Of a stretch of 64,000 nucleotides of DNA, positions 27,401 through 35,400 are shown one piece after another. Numbering within the stretch: position 1 is the first letter of the stretch; every line of letters begins with the position of its first letter. Made by a program: the position numbers and the translations under genes. The notes below the pieces were generated by a model. The model saw nothing but the letters and a program-made list of their open reading frames with translations, did no database searches and was not told where the DNA came from. The stretch comes from Gordonia westfalica (GTDB lineage Bacteria; Actinomycetota; Actinomycetes; Mycobacteriales; Mycobacteriaceae): positions 2,976,001-3,040,000 of the forward strand of contig NZ_FNLM01000034.1 in assembly GCF_900105725.1 (NCBI RefSeq). The letters run 5' to 3'.

Positions 27401-28338
27401 TTCTCCCAGATCCTCGCCCACCATGCCGTCTTCGTCGGGGCGGTCTTCGCCGATGCGCTCACCCGGTCCGGCTCCTCCGGAATCGATTCCGGCGCGCCGG
27501 TCACCGAGTGGATGGCCGCGGGCTCGAAGGCACCGGGGAAGGACGAGGTCGCGCGGGCCGCCAGCGCCATCCGGCCGAGCTCGAGTCCGGGACTCGGCGC
27601 TGCCTCGCCGTCCCGGTTGCCGGGAATCGTCGAGTATCGCGAGGCCAGGCCGCCGGGGCGTCGCGCGAAGGTGAAGGACGCGCGGTTTCCGATCTCCGGC
27701 TGCTCCTCTTCGGTGAGCAGGGTCGCGGCGAGTTCGACTGTCACCGACTCGGCCGCGGCCCACTCCCCGGCAGCACCCCTGGTCTTGTCGGTCGGCCCAT
27801 GGGCGATCTCGGTCGCCGCCTTCTCCGCCACCTGGAGAAGCCGGCCGTCACCCATCAGGATCGACGGGACCGCGCCCCGACCCGGCTCACGGACGAGGTC
27901 CCACAGATCACCGTCGGTGCGCCAGGTCTTGCTGACGATGTGATCAGTGGAGTAACCGAAGCTCTGCGTGAGTGCGAACAGCACCGCGTTGAGGCCGCCA
28001 GCGCTGGCTCCGGCGAGGATGTCGAACTCCACCTCGGTGTATCCCGCGGCCGTGAGCCTCCGCCGGTACAGGTGCGCCCGCTTCTGCCGAGGTGTCGCCG
28101 AGCGATCGCACTCCGACGACCGCGGCGGCCAGCGGTCGCAGGCACATCGTTCCTTGCCCAGGCTCACGCGCCGTAGGAGATCGAGTTCGGCGACCGCCCC
28201 TCCGATCCAGACAGCCATGCTGACCCCGCCACGCATCGCCAGGGCGACGCGCAGCACCTTGCGGGTGGTTGTCGGGACCGGTGGGCTCTGTACCGCGGCA
28301 CGCGTGCGCGCGGGGGTGGTCCTGTCGTCGATGGTCAC
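24403..28338 (-). CDS. Giant patatin-like lipase with DUF3376-type and membrane regions
   Basis: 1311 residues from the GTG at 28338, preceded by GGAGAGG. The patatin domain has an oxyanion loop RGGVSMAVWIGG (36-47), nucleophile Ser112 in GASAGG and the dyad Asp359 in the DGG of RVIDGGVFDNIP, so it should be an active serine acyl hydrolase. A long middle part (about 440-990) fits the DUF3376 patatin-associated region. The last 300 residues contain many hydrophobic helices, so the enzyme is membrane-anchored. Patatins cleave phospholipid or other acyl esters. It lies back to back with kstD and shares a gap containing two KstR-like sites, so it may be steroid-inducible; this would link lipid ester turnover with sterol use. 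Confidence 0.85.
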   Translation of the reverse strand: MTIDDRTTPARTRAAVQSPPVPTTTRKVLRVALAMRGGVSMAVWIGGAVAELDLLRRVSLGKERCACDRWPPRSSECDRSATPRQKRAHLYRRRLTAAGYTEVEFDILAGASAGGLNAVLFALTQSFGYSTDHIVSKTWRTDGDLWDLVREPGRGAVPSILMGDGRLLQVAEKAATEIAHGPTDKTRGAAGEWAAAESVTVELAATLLTEEEQPEIGNRASFTFARRPGGLASRYSTIPGNRDGEAAPSPGLELGRMALAARATSSFPGAFEPAAIHSVTGAPESIPEEPDRVSASAKTAPTKTAWWARIWEKLTRKTSTAVESEPPPVLNMADVFPFARGPGTPDRLGQPDAAFRVIDGGVFDNIPIDRALRAVQRASAASSSRRVLLYLDPQPPRKSLSRMEAHMKSDGKKGGGKPGSSNSSDTSDAGTGWLAVIRSAGALQKRVESADDEIDEIRCHNEGVLGSTSRQRELAATLKAVLEAGREVRDVPVKDYFLARAGADVDRLSELIVDPARSMSQPPHTSRPYPHVDRVTALELGQTVRTAYEQIATSADSATALVLSQGDVGAAIGGVRLLIAWVQNLQALEVCARKPEAIPLRTLKRGLYRCLTVLIEARRITVDDLLVSGAPGDRVDCRGILERIVGGIVNQSTLALSPDVDRAITPDGSAAVKEEDFYAYLAPANTGDDGRGVRLDASNRGLAKIWDALNGYRDRILEWSVPEPQPGPDAERWSGSIYPLLHTGLVVDEGNPVYGLVRRVGTAAIPGTTSTIGFLRITGDTRSGILDETLKREGREVEYEQLAEIRSTANAAQLQQWIRGDTDPADLPEDGLRDVVEETSTLARADTRLQGTGLARFAGFLSGNWRENDWHWGRLDASAGIVNMLAEIPEATDMPLDHTDPDLVATLQSEVMREPAGDKSQTSVGERLRETGGQTLANLPILYRFGLVSRVLPMVLRALWPSGTSSASVTGVLTRIGLVAVRPMLPIAALAVDAVRLVTALVLVVLASALLGTGRTVVGVQIAVIAVIAGLGAFLIYRASTALRRWRQVDDFFRDRGNPRGTEDDEAGRTTDAKAVGKETEKAGVGFADERCKLWSDTLAASRKPARRFIHLAMFAGVLALSVAVVWAVWSIVDGVPALGVESLVLSVALFAGLVWWCNRGAQTVRTKPLRPNGVRGTLICASVAGYAAVFVLTWFSVRDDGSSMMTDSAASEWLRRPGVAGIVAAATVLLLTLLSLWGWARWPHIIGWAAVWAVVAGVAQAGLESRWQSPLLDLLPVVVWAVGVGAVLQWVEPEELEEVLERSRFQQVRS

Positions 28339-28488
28339 GGCAGCCTCGCCTCTCCTGGAGGAAGTGGTCTGTGAATCCCAGGGTCCGCCTCCCCCACCAC
28401 GTCGACACGAGTACCGGACTACTCGTTTCCGCACCGTTTACGCATGGTGACCGCCGGTTGCACCCGCCCACCCCTGGCGCCCCATTTC

Positions 28489-28502
28489 TGTAACGTGTTC
28501 TA
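28489..28502. promoter_or_regulatory. KstR-type operator 1 before kstD
   Basis: TGTAACGTGTTCTA fits the consensus TnnAACnnGTTnnA completely. It lies 58 bp before kstD and about 150 bp from the patatin gene start. Confidence 0.8.
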
Positions 28503-28509
28503 ATTCAGG

Positions 28510-28523
28510 TAGAACACGTTCCA
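28510..28523. promoter_or_regulatory. KstR-type operator 2 before kstD
   Basis: TAGAACACGTTCCA also fits completely. It is 21 bp from the first site centre to centre, about two helical turns, so two KstR dimers could bind side by side on one face. It ends 23 bp before the kstD ATG, likely over the promoter. Confidence 0.82.
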
Positions 28524-28546
28524 GCTGCGCGCACGAAGGGGACCCC

Positions 28547-30280
28547 ATGGCCGGCTCGTCCGATCCACAACAGACCAGCACCGAACCCGAGACCTACGAC
28601 GTGGTCGTCGTCGGCGCAGGTGGTGCGGGCCTGAGCGCCGCGATCACCGCGGCCCGCAAGGGCCTGAACACGGTCCTGATCGAGAAGTCGCCCTACTGGG
28701 GCGGTTCGACCTCCCGGTCCGGCGGCGGCGTCTGGATCCCCAACAACTCCGTGCTCAAACGCGACGGCGTCAGCGATACGCCCGAGAAGGCGCGCGAGTA
28801 CGTGCACGCGATCATCGGCGAGCACGCACCGGCCGACCGCATCGACGCCTACATCGATCGCGGACCCGAGGCCCTCGACTTCCTCCTCGAGCACGCACCC
28901 CTCGACCTCGAGTGGGTGAAGAACTACTCGGACTACTACCCCGAGGCCCCCGGCGGACGCCTCGGCGGCCGGTCGATCGAGCCGCGGCCGTTCGACGCGC
29001 GCCGCCTCGGCGACGACCTGAAGACGCTGCACCCGCAGTACACCAAGGCGCCGCTGAACATGGTCGTGCTGCAGTCCGACTACCGCTGGCTCAACACCGG
29101 CCTGCGGCACTGGCGGGGACCGTTGCGCATGGCCAAGGTCGGCAGCCGGTTCTTCTGGGCTCGCAGCCGTGGCAAGAAGCTCATCGCGATGGGTGCGGCG
29201 CTGGCCGCCGAACTCCTCATCGGCGTGCGCGAGGCCGGGGTCCCGCTGCGCCTCAACACGGGCCTCGCCGACCTCATCACCGAGGACGGCCGGGTCGTCG
29301 GCGTGATCGCGGAGTCCGAGGGCAAGCGATTCGAGATCCGCGCGTGCCACGGCGTGATCCTCGCCTGCGGCGGTTTCGAGCACAACGAGGAGATGCGCAA
29401 GAAGTACCAGCGCGAGCCGATCGGTGCCGACTGGACCACCGGCGCACCGAGCAACACCGGCGACGGCATCAACGCCGGGCTCAAGATCGGTGCCGCCGTC
29501 TCGCTGATGGACGACGCCTGGTGGGGCCCTACGATCCCGCTGCCGCGCGGACCGTGGTTCGCGCTGTCGGAACGGTCGGTGCCCGGCACCTTCATCGTCA
29601 ACACCCGCGGCAAGCGCTACATGAACGAGTCGCTGCCGTATGTCGAAGCGGTGCACCAGATGTACGGCGGCGAGTTCGGTCACGGCGAGGGCCCGGGCGA
29701 GAACGTGCCGTCGTGGCTGATCTTCGACCAGCGGTGCCGCAACCGCTACCTCTTCGCCGGTATCACTGCGCGCCAGCCGCTTCCGAAGAAGTGGTACGAG
29801 TCGGGCGTCGTCGTGAAGGCGGACAGCATCTCCGCGCTCGCCGAGAAGATCGGTGTCCCCGCCGAGTCGCTCGTCGAGACCACCGAACGCTTCAACGGCT
29901 TCGCCCGCAACGGCGTCGACGAGGACTTCGGCCGTGGCGCAAGCGGTTACGACCACTACTACGGAGACATCACCAACAAGCCCAACCCGAGCCTCGGCGA
30001 GGTCAGCAAGGGCCCGTTCTACGCGGTCAAGATGGTTCCCGGTGACCTCGGCACCAAGGGCGGCATCAACGCCGACGCCGCGGGTCGCGCACTCCGCGCC
30101 GACGGGTCGGTCATCGAGGGCCTGTACGCCGCCGGCAACACCAGCGCCCCGGTGATGGGCCACACCTACGCCGGTCCCGGCGCCACCATCGGCCCCGCGA
30201 TCGTCTTCGGCTACCTCGCCGCCAGCGACATCGCCGCCAAGGCCTCGGCCACCACCCCGACGTCCCAGACAGGAGCCTGA
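28547..30280 (+). CDS. kstD: KstD, 3-ketosteroid delta-1-dehydrogenase
   Basis: 577 residues, an FAD-dependent flavoprotein. The dinucleotide motif VVGAGGAGLSAA is at 21-32, followed by EKSPYWGGSTSRSGGG and, near the C-terminus, GHTYAGPGATIGPAIVFGY, which holds the conserved Tyr and Gly that position the 3-keto group in KstD. It introduces the C1-C2 double bond of ring A, and with KshA triggers ring B opening. GAAGGGGA precedes the ATG. It is 3 bp upstream of the MaoC gene, as Rv3537-Rv3538. In M. tuberculosis kstD is next to hsaE; here a 7-kb block separates them. Confidence 0.95.
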   Translation: MAGSSDPQQTSTEPETYDVVVVGAGGAGLSAAITAARKGLNTVLIEKSPYWGGSTSRSGGGVWIPNNSVLKRDGVSDTPEKAREYVHAIIGEHAPADRIDAYIDRGPEALDFLLEHAPLDLEWVKNYSDYYPEAPGGRLGGRSIEPRPFDARRLGDDLKTLHPQYTKAPLNMVVLQSDYRWLNTGLRHWRGPLRMAKVGSRFFWARSRGKKLIAMGAALAAELLIGVREAGVPLRLNTGLADLITEDGRVVGVIAESEGKRFEIRACHGVILACGGFEHNEEMRKKYQREPIGADWTTGAPSNTGDGINAGLKIGAAVSLMDDAWWGPTIPLPRGPWFALSERSVPGTFIVNTRGKRYMNESLPYVEAVHQMYGGEFGHGEGPGENVPSWLIFDQRCRNRYLFAGITARQPLPKKWYESGVVVKADSISALAEKIGVPAESLVETTERFNGFARNGVDEDFGRGASGYDHYYGDITNKPNPSLGEVSKGPFYAVKMVPGDLGTKGGINADAAGRALRADGSVIEGLYAAGNTSAPVMGHTYAGPGATIGPAIVFGYLAASDIAAKASATTPTSQTGA

Positions 30281-30283
30281 ACC

Positions 30284-31144
30284 ATGCCGATCGATCCCGC
30301 CGTCGCCGTCGGAGCGGAACTGCCCGAGGTCTCGTTCGAGTGGTCGGCATCGGATATCGCGCTCTACCACCTCGCCGTGGGGGCCGCGACCGACCCGATG
30401 AACACCGAATCGCTGGCCTATGTCCATGATTCGGCGCCCAAGGTCCTGCCGACCTTCGCGACCGTCGCCGCCGGTTTCCACACCACCGAACCGCCGAAGG
30501 TCTCCTTCCCGGGCGTCGACATCGACCTCGCGAAGGTCGTCCACGGAAGTCAGAAGGTCACCGCGCACCGTCCGCTTCCTCCGAGCGGCAAGGCGACCAC
30601 CCGTACCCGCATCGCCGAGGTCCAGGACAAGGGTTCGGCCGCCGTCATCATCCAGGAGTCGGTGACCACCGACGACGCCGGGCAGACGCTGTGGACCGCA
30701 CGGTCGTCGATCTTCGCCAAGGATGAGGGCGGCTTCGGCGGTGAGCGCGGGCAGTCCGAGAAGGTCGAGTACCCCGACCGAGAACCCGACCACCGCCTGC
30801 GCATCCCGACGCTACCCAACCAGGCGCTGATCTACCGTCTGTGCGGCGACCGCAATCCCTTGCACTCGGATCCCGAATTCGCCTCGCGCGCAGGTTTCCC
30901 GCGTCCGATCCTGCACGGCCTGTGCACCTACGGCACGGTCGCCCGGGCGATCGCCGACGAACTGCTCGGTGGTGACGTCGCCGCCGTCGCGGAGTTCTCC
31001 GCGTCGTTCGCCGGCGTCGTCTTCCCCGGCGAGACCCTCGAGGTCGCCGTGTGGGACGACGGCGCCCGCCTGCTGGCCACCGCCTCCGTCGTCGAGCGAG
31101 AGGGCGCGAAGGCCCTCGCCAATGTGGTGTGCACCCGTAACTGA
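30284..31144 (+). CDS. hsd4B: MaoC-type 2-enoyl-CoA hydratase (Hsd4B/ChsH3, Rv3538-like)
   Basis: 286 residues, the length of Rv3538. Two hot-dog halves are visible; the C-terminal half has the hydratase-2 motif GDRNPLHSDPEFASRAGFPRPILHGL with the catalytic Asp and His. The N-terminal half (FEWSASDIALYHLAVGA) lacks it. It should hydrate 2-enoyl-CoA intermediates of the sterol side chain. The gene starts 3 bp after kstD, so it shares the KstR-type promoter. Older names for this position include hsd4B; the ChsH3 label comes from M. tuberculosis work as I recall it. Confidence 0.9.
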   Translation: MPIDPAVAVGAELPEVSFEWSASDIALYHLAVGAATDPMNTESLAYVHDSAPKVLPTFATVAAGFHTTEPPKVSFPGVDIDLAKVVHGSQKVTAHRPLPPSGKATTRTRIAEVQDKGSAAVIIQESVTTDDAGQTLWTARSSIFAKDEGGFGGERGQSEKVEYPDREPDHRLRIPTLPNQALIYRLCGDRNPLHSDPEFASRAGFPRPILHGLCTYGTVARAIADELLGGDVAAVAEFSASFAGVVFPGETLEVAVWDDGARLLATASVVEREGAKALANVVCTRN

Positions 31145-31236
31145 CTCACCCGGCGGTCACCGGGGGCCAGTACGCTACGAACTCGGACCGGGAGCCGGTC
31201 CGCGTGTACTACGTCGCATATCCCCAAGGAGACCGC

Positions 31237-31668
31237 ATGAGCGATTCGCTGACGCCCCTACTCGCCGACAACCGCAGCGCACTGGTGACCGACCTGGTCG
31301 GTGTCATCGATGCCGAGGTGGCCGACCAGTCGGGTCTGAGCGGCGCCGCTGTGAAGGCCGCCTACTCGGCGGTGCAGAAGGTGAAGCCGGGTGTTGTCCG
31401 CAGCGCCACGGACCAGCTGGCCGAGGACTTCCTGACGGCCCTCGCGCCGTTCTGGGATTCGAAGCCCGCCGGAGTCGCTTTCGGCGATCATCTCTCGGCC
31501 AACGGCGACGCCGCTGCCGAGGCACTGCTGGCAGTCACCGACGGGCAGGCCGATTCGGCCAGGCCCGCGCTCGCGAAGGCTTACAACTCGCTGCGCGGGA
31601 AGGCCAAGAACTATGTGGTCGCGGCTCTGCCGCGACTCGGCGCTGCCATCGAGAAGCACGTCCGGTAG
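31237..31668 (+). CDS. Conserved small actinobacterial protein (DUF6918-like)
   Basis: 143 residues; AAGGAG lies 6 nt before the ATG at 31237, which fixes the start. Mostly helical: LLADNRSALVTDLVGVIDAEVADQSGLSG, AAYSAVQKVKPGVVRSA and LRGKAKNYVVAALPRLGAAIEKHV. The pattern agrees with a conserved mycolata family that I recall as DUF6918, function unknown. The 92-bp gap from the MaoC gene contains no KstR site, so it is probably expressed independently. Confidence 0.7.
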   Translation: MSDSLTPLLADNRSALVTDLVGVIDAEVADQSGLSGAAVKAAYSAVQKVKPGVVRSATDQLAEDFLTALAPFWDSKPAGVAFGDHLSANGDAAAEALLAVTDGQADSARPALAKAYNSLRGKAKNYVVAALPRLGAAIEKHVR

Positions 31669-31693
31669 TCAGCCGGTCTCGCGTCGTCGGCGG

Positions 31694-31891
31694 TCACACC
31701 GCCGACGACGCGATGACGACGAGCGTCACGATGACGCCGATGAGCGCCGCCAGCATCGACAGCACACGCCAGATGTGCAGGCGCGCAGGCGGGACATCGG
31801 CGCTGTTCGTGGAAGCGATCGGGGTCGCGCCGGTACTGGGTACTGCAGTGGCGGACGCGACGGGGTTCGACGCGATGTGGGGTGAGGCCAT
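31694..31891 (-). CDS. Putative small single-helix membrane protein
   Basis: 65 residues: an N-terminal Ala/Pro/Ser/Thr-rich half and one C-terminal hydrophobic helix (VLSMLAALIGVIVTLVVIAS). The ATG at 31891 has only a weak ribosome site. Tail-anchored topology is likely. There is no recognisable family. Supported only by composition and an intact frame; the 225-bp gap upstream, shared with the MFS gene, contains a twice-repeated GGTACTGCAGTG (near 31842 and 31978). Confidence 0.4.
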   Translation of the reverse strand: MASPHIASNPVASATAVPSTGATPIASTNSADVPPARLHIWRVLSMLAALIGVIVTLVVIASSAV

Positions 31892-32116
31892 GACCTGTCA
31901 CCACTTTCGATTATCCGGGGCCAACATCGACCAGTACGGTCTGCGGTTCACCGACCGGAAGAGAGTCGTCCGGTTCTGGTACTGCAGTGATAAATGTGTC
32001 ATAAGTTACCCACGTTGCGGTGGTTCCCCCCACGCGTGTCGCGATAACGAAACCGCAACACGGCGGTCGGCAACCCTGCGATCCTACGAGCCAGACAACG
32101 AAATCGGGGGCGAAAC

Positions 32117-33787
32117 ATGAAACTGCTGAACGGCATCCGGATGGATGCCCGCTCCGCCTGGCTCGTACTCGTCGCCTGTCTGTCGGTGAGCATGGTCGTC
32201 GCCGCCATGGCGGCCCTGAACACCGCGCTGCCCGACATCGCGATCGACACCGGCGCCGACTCGGGCGAGATGACCTGGATCGTCGACGGCTACACGCTCG
32301 CGCTCGCCGCGCTGTTGTTGCCCGCCGGAGCGATCGGTGACCGGTTCGGCCGGCGTGAGGTCCTCATCGTGGGGCTCATCCTCTTCGGTCTCGCCTCCCT
32401 CGCCGCGATCTGGGTCGACGGGCCGACGCAGCTGATCATCACCCGCTGTCTCGCCGGTGCGGCGGCCGCGCTGATCATGCCGACGACGTTGTCGCTCATC
32501 ACCTCCGGCATGCCCGACGGGCAACGGGCCATCGGGATCAGCATCTGGTCGGCCATCGCCGGCGGCGGCGCGATCGCCGGTTTCCTCGTGACCGGACTGC
32601 TCCTCGAGTTCTTCTCCTGGCATTCGATCTTCATCACGTTCGCGGCCTCGTCAGCGGTCGCCGCGGCGCTCTGCTTCACGATCGGGACGTCGAAGGACAC
32701 CGACCCCGGACGCTTCGACTTCCCCGGCACGGCGTGCTCGGTGCTGGCGATCGCCGGTGTCGTGTTCGGCCTCCTGGAGGCTCCGCACCGCGGATGGGCC
32801 GATCCTCTCGTCCTCGCCTGCCTGGTGGGCGGCATCCTCCTCGCCGCCCTGTTCGTGGTCGTCGAACTGCGTTCGGCCTCACCGCTCTTCGATGTGCGAC
32901 TACTCGGCAACCGGGCATTCGGGTCGGGTTCGCTGTCGGTCGCGGTGCAGTTCCTCGCCTCGTTCGGCATGTTCTATCTGGTGCTTCAGCTCCTCCAGCT
33001 GGTCTTCGGGTACTCGCCACTGCAGTCGGCGGTGGCCCTCATGCCTTTCGTCGCCGGCGTCGGCGTGTTCTCGCTGGTGTCGAACTGGCTGGCGGTGCGT
33101 CTCGATTCACTGAAATTCGTGATCGCCGGTGGCGCACTCCTCTCGGGTGTCGGACTGGTCCTGCTCGGTTCGATCAATGTGGACACCTACTGGACGCTGG
33201 CGGCCGTGCTCGCGATCATCGCGATCGGCATCGGCCTGGCCTCGGCCCCGGCCACCACCGCGATCATGTCCAACACCCCGCTGGACAATCAGGGAGTCGG
33301 ATCGGCGATCAACGACACCGCCCGCGAGATCGGTGCCGCGATCGGCATCGCGATCGCCGGCAGTCTCGTCGCCGCCGGATACAACTCGCGGATCGGCCCC
33401 ACCGCACAGCTCGCCCGCGAGCAGCTCACCGCGGCCGGCCAACAGCAGATCGCCGCGGGCGACCCGACGGGCGGTCAGGCCACCATCGCCCAGGCCGAAC
33501 AGGCCGGGACGCTGATCGAGCGTTCTCTCGCCGAGGCGACCGTCGTCGTCGACAGACTCTCCACTCAGTCCGCGGAGCTCGCCGAGAAGATCGCCGAGGG
33601 CAGCAAGTCAGCCTTCGATGCCCCGTTCGAACAGGCGTCACTGATCCTCGGCGGCATCATGCTCGTGAGCGCCGCGGTGCTGCTCTGGCTCACACCGCGA
33701 CGCGTCGTCGAAGGTCCCGTCATCACCAGCCGCACCGGCGACCACGATCCCGATCCGGACCGCGACGACACCTTCGCCCGCGACTGA
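32117..33787 (+). CDS. DHA2-type (14-helix) MFS drug exporter
   Basis: 556 residues with about 14 hydrophobic helices. Motif A is GAIGDRFGRREVL (about 76-88) after helix 2, motif C-like glycines are in GGGAIAGFLVTG, and the family's WIVDGYTLALAALLLPAGA is in helix 2. This is the EmrB/QacA-like drug:H+ antiporter group. A long periplasmic or cytoplasmic loop (residues about 440-500, Gln/Ala-rich) separates helices 13 and 14, as in this group. No regulator gene sits beside it. Substrates cannot be deduced. Confidence 0.88.
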   Translation: MKLLNGIRMDARSAWLVLVACLSVSMVVAAMAALNTALPDIAIDTGADSGEMTWIVDGYTLALAALLLPAGAIGDRFGRREVLIVGLILFGLASLAAIWVDGPTQLIITRCLAGAAAALIMPTTLSLITSGMPDGQRAIGISIWSAIAGGGAIAGFLVTGLLLEFFSWHSIFITFAASSAVAAALCFTIGTSKDTDPGRFDFPGTACSVLAIAGVVFGLLEAPHRGWADPLVLACLVGGILLAALFVVVELRSASPLFDVRLLGNRAFGSGSLSVAVQFLASFGMFYLVLQLLQLVFGYSPLQSAVALMPFVAGVGVFSLVSNWLAVRLDSLKFVIAGGALLSGVGLVLLGSINVDTYWTLAAVLAIIAIGIGLASAPATTAIMSNTPLDNQGVGSAINDTAREIGAAIGIAIAGSLVAAGYNSRIGPTAQLAREQLTAAGQQQIAAGDPTGGQATIAQAEQAGTLIERSLAEATVVVDRLSTQSAELAEKIAEGSKSAFDAPFEQASLILGGIMLVSAAVLLWLTPRRVVEGPVITSRTGDHDPDPDRDDTFARD

Positions 33788-33819
33788 CGCGTAACCTGTC
33801 TGCGCGTACCCTTTTTGCG

Positions 33820-35085
33820 GTGCTCACCGTGGACAGCATCACCGGCTGCATCGTCAGCGTTGCTGCCCTCGTCGTGGTGATCATCGCAACGCTTGGCGCG
33901 CAGCGTGTCCCGGCGGTCGCGGTGGCGGCACCCGTCGCCGGACTCCTGATCCTGCTGGGACTCACCGACTTCGACGCGGCCGCCGACGAGGTCGCCACCA
34001 TGGCCCCGACCATCGGTTTCCTCGCCGCGATGCTGGTCGTCGCCGACGTGTGCGCCCGCGAAGGCGTGTTCACCTGGATCGGGACGGTGCTCGCCGACTG
34101 GAGCCGATCCTCACCGCATCGCCTGCTGCGCATCGTGTTCGTCGCCGCGGCGGTGACCACGGCCGTCCTCAGCCTCGACACCACGATCGTCCTGCTGACG
34201 CCCGTCGCCGTCGCCACCGCGAGGCACATCGGCGCGCGGGTGACGCCGATCGCCTTCGCCAATGCGCATCTGGCCAACACCGCGTCGACGCTGCTGCCGG
34301 TCTCCAACCTGACGAACCTGCTGGCCTTCTCCGCCGCCGGCCTCGGGTTCATCCAATTCGCCGGCGTGATGCTCGCGCCGTGGGTCGCCGCGATCGTCGT
34401 CGAATACCTGATCTTCCGGTGGTATTTCGCCGATGAGCTGCGAACGTCCGCACCGGTGGAGGCGGACGCCGAGCCCCGGCCGGACGCTCACCGACCGACA
34501 CTGTTGCTGGTCGCGCTGGCCGTGCTGCTCGTCGCCTTCGTCGTCGCCGAACCGTTCGGTGTGCCGCTCGCCGCGGTCGCCGGTGTCGGGGCGGTCCTGT
34601 TCACGCTGCCCGAACTGTTCCGTTCCCCGGTCCCCACCCTGCGCAACACGATCACCGCGGTGAACATCCCGTTCCTGGGCTTCGTCGCCACGCTCGGCGT
34701 CGTCATCCTGCCGGTCCGCAACGGTCCACTCGGCGACTGGATCGGCGGACTCATCCCGTCGTCGTCGACACTGCTCGGCATCCTGATTGTGGCCGTGCTC
34801 GCCGCGGTGCTGGCGAACCTGGTCAACAATCTCCCGGCGACGCTGCTGCTGATCCCACTGGTCGCCCACGATCCCGGCCTGGTCCTGGCGATGCTGCTCG
34901 GCGTTAACATCGGCCCGAACCTCGCCTACTTCGGGTCACTGGCCAACCTGCTGTGGCGCGACATCATGCACCGCGACGTCGCGGCGCCGACCTCGCGGGA
35001 GTACCTGCGGCTCGGCGCGCTCACTGTCCCGGCGACACTCGGTGTCGCGGTGCTCGCGCTGTGGGTCAGCCTGCAACTCACCTGA
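33820..35085 (+). CDS. ArsB/NhaD-type (ion transporter superfamily) membrane transporter
   Basis: 421 residues from the GTG at 33820; a GTG at 33829 is also possible. About 11-12 helices. Typical ion-transporter superfamily features are SLDTTIVLLTPVAVATARHIG, the discontinuous helix segments NTASTLLPVSNLTNLLAF, and LVNNLPATLLLIPLV with GVNIGPNLAYFGSLANLLW. The NxPAT and GxNxGPN motifs are those of ArsB-like arsenite pumps (PF02040). No arsR or arsC is visible nearby, so arsenite is a guess. It follows the MFS gene by 32 bp and ends 5 bp before a large palindrome. Confidence 0.8.
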   Translation: MLTVDSITGCIVSVAALVVVIIATLGAQRVPAVAVAAPVAGLLILLGLTDFDAAADEVATMAPTIGFLAAMLVVADVCAREGVFTWIGTVLADWSRSSPHRLLRIVFVAAAVTTAVLSLDTTIVLLTPVAVATARHIGARVTPIAFANAHLANTASTLLPVSNLTNLLAFSAAGLGFIQFAGVMLAPWVAAIVVEYLIFRWYFADELRTSAPVEADAEPRPDAHRPTLLLVALAVLLVAFVVAEPFGVPLAAVAGVGAVLFTLPELFRSPVPTLRNTITAVNIPFLGFVATLGVVILPVRNGPLGDWIGGLIPSSSTLLGILIVAVLAAVLANLVNNLPATLLLIPLVAHDPGLVLAMLLGVNIGPNLAYFGSLANLLWRDIMHRDVAAPTSREYLRLGALTVPATLGVAVLALWVSLQLT

Positions 35086-35090
35086 AGTCC

Positions 35091-35164
35091 TGCAAACCCA
35101 CCCTTTTTCGGCAGACCCACCCCCTGATCAGGGGGTGCGTTTGCCGAAAAAGGGTGGGTTTGCA
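35091..35164. repeat. 74-bp palindrome, copy 1
   Basis: A near-perfect inverted repeat centred on CCTGATCAGG (35123-35132). The arms begin TGCAAACCCACCCTTTTTCG and end with its complement; two pairs are mismatched. It lies 5 bp after the transporter stop. Because it is symmetric, a T-tract precedes and an A-tract follows the inner hairpin on both strands, so it is not a standard intrinsic terminator. The remaining gap to 35400 is GC-rich with a run of nine G near 35350 and holds no gene that I can support. Confidence 0.9.
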
Positions 35165-35400
35165 GAGCGGGCCAGACCAAGGCGGCACCCGCGCCGAGCC
35201 TGTGAGCCCGACCAAGCGGGGTGATCGTGTCGCACCGCCGGCCGCGAGGCCCGGCACACGCCGTGGATCAGAGCCAGCACCGCCTACCCCAAACCGACCG
35301 ACCGCTGACAGCGAAGAGAGTCGATGACAGCATCGCTGCTGGGACCCGGGGGGGGAGACGACGGCTCCGACCCCGTCTGGCCGCGGTGCCACAATGGGGT

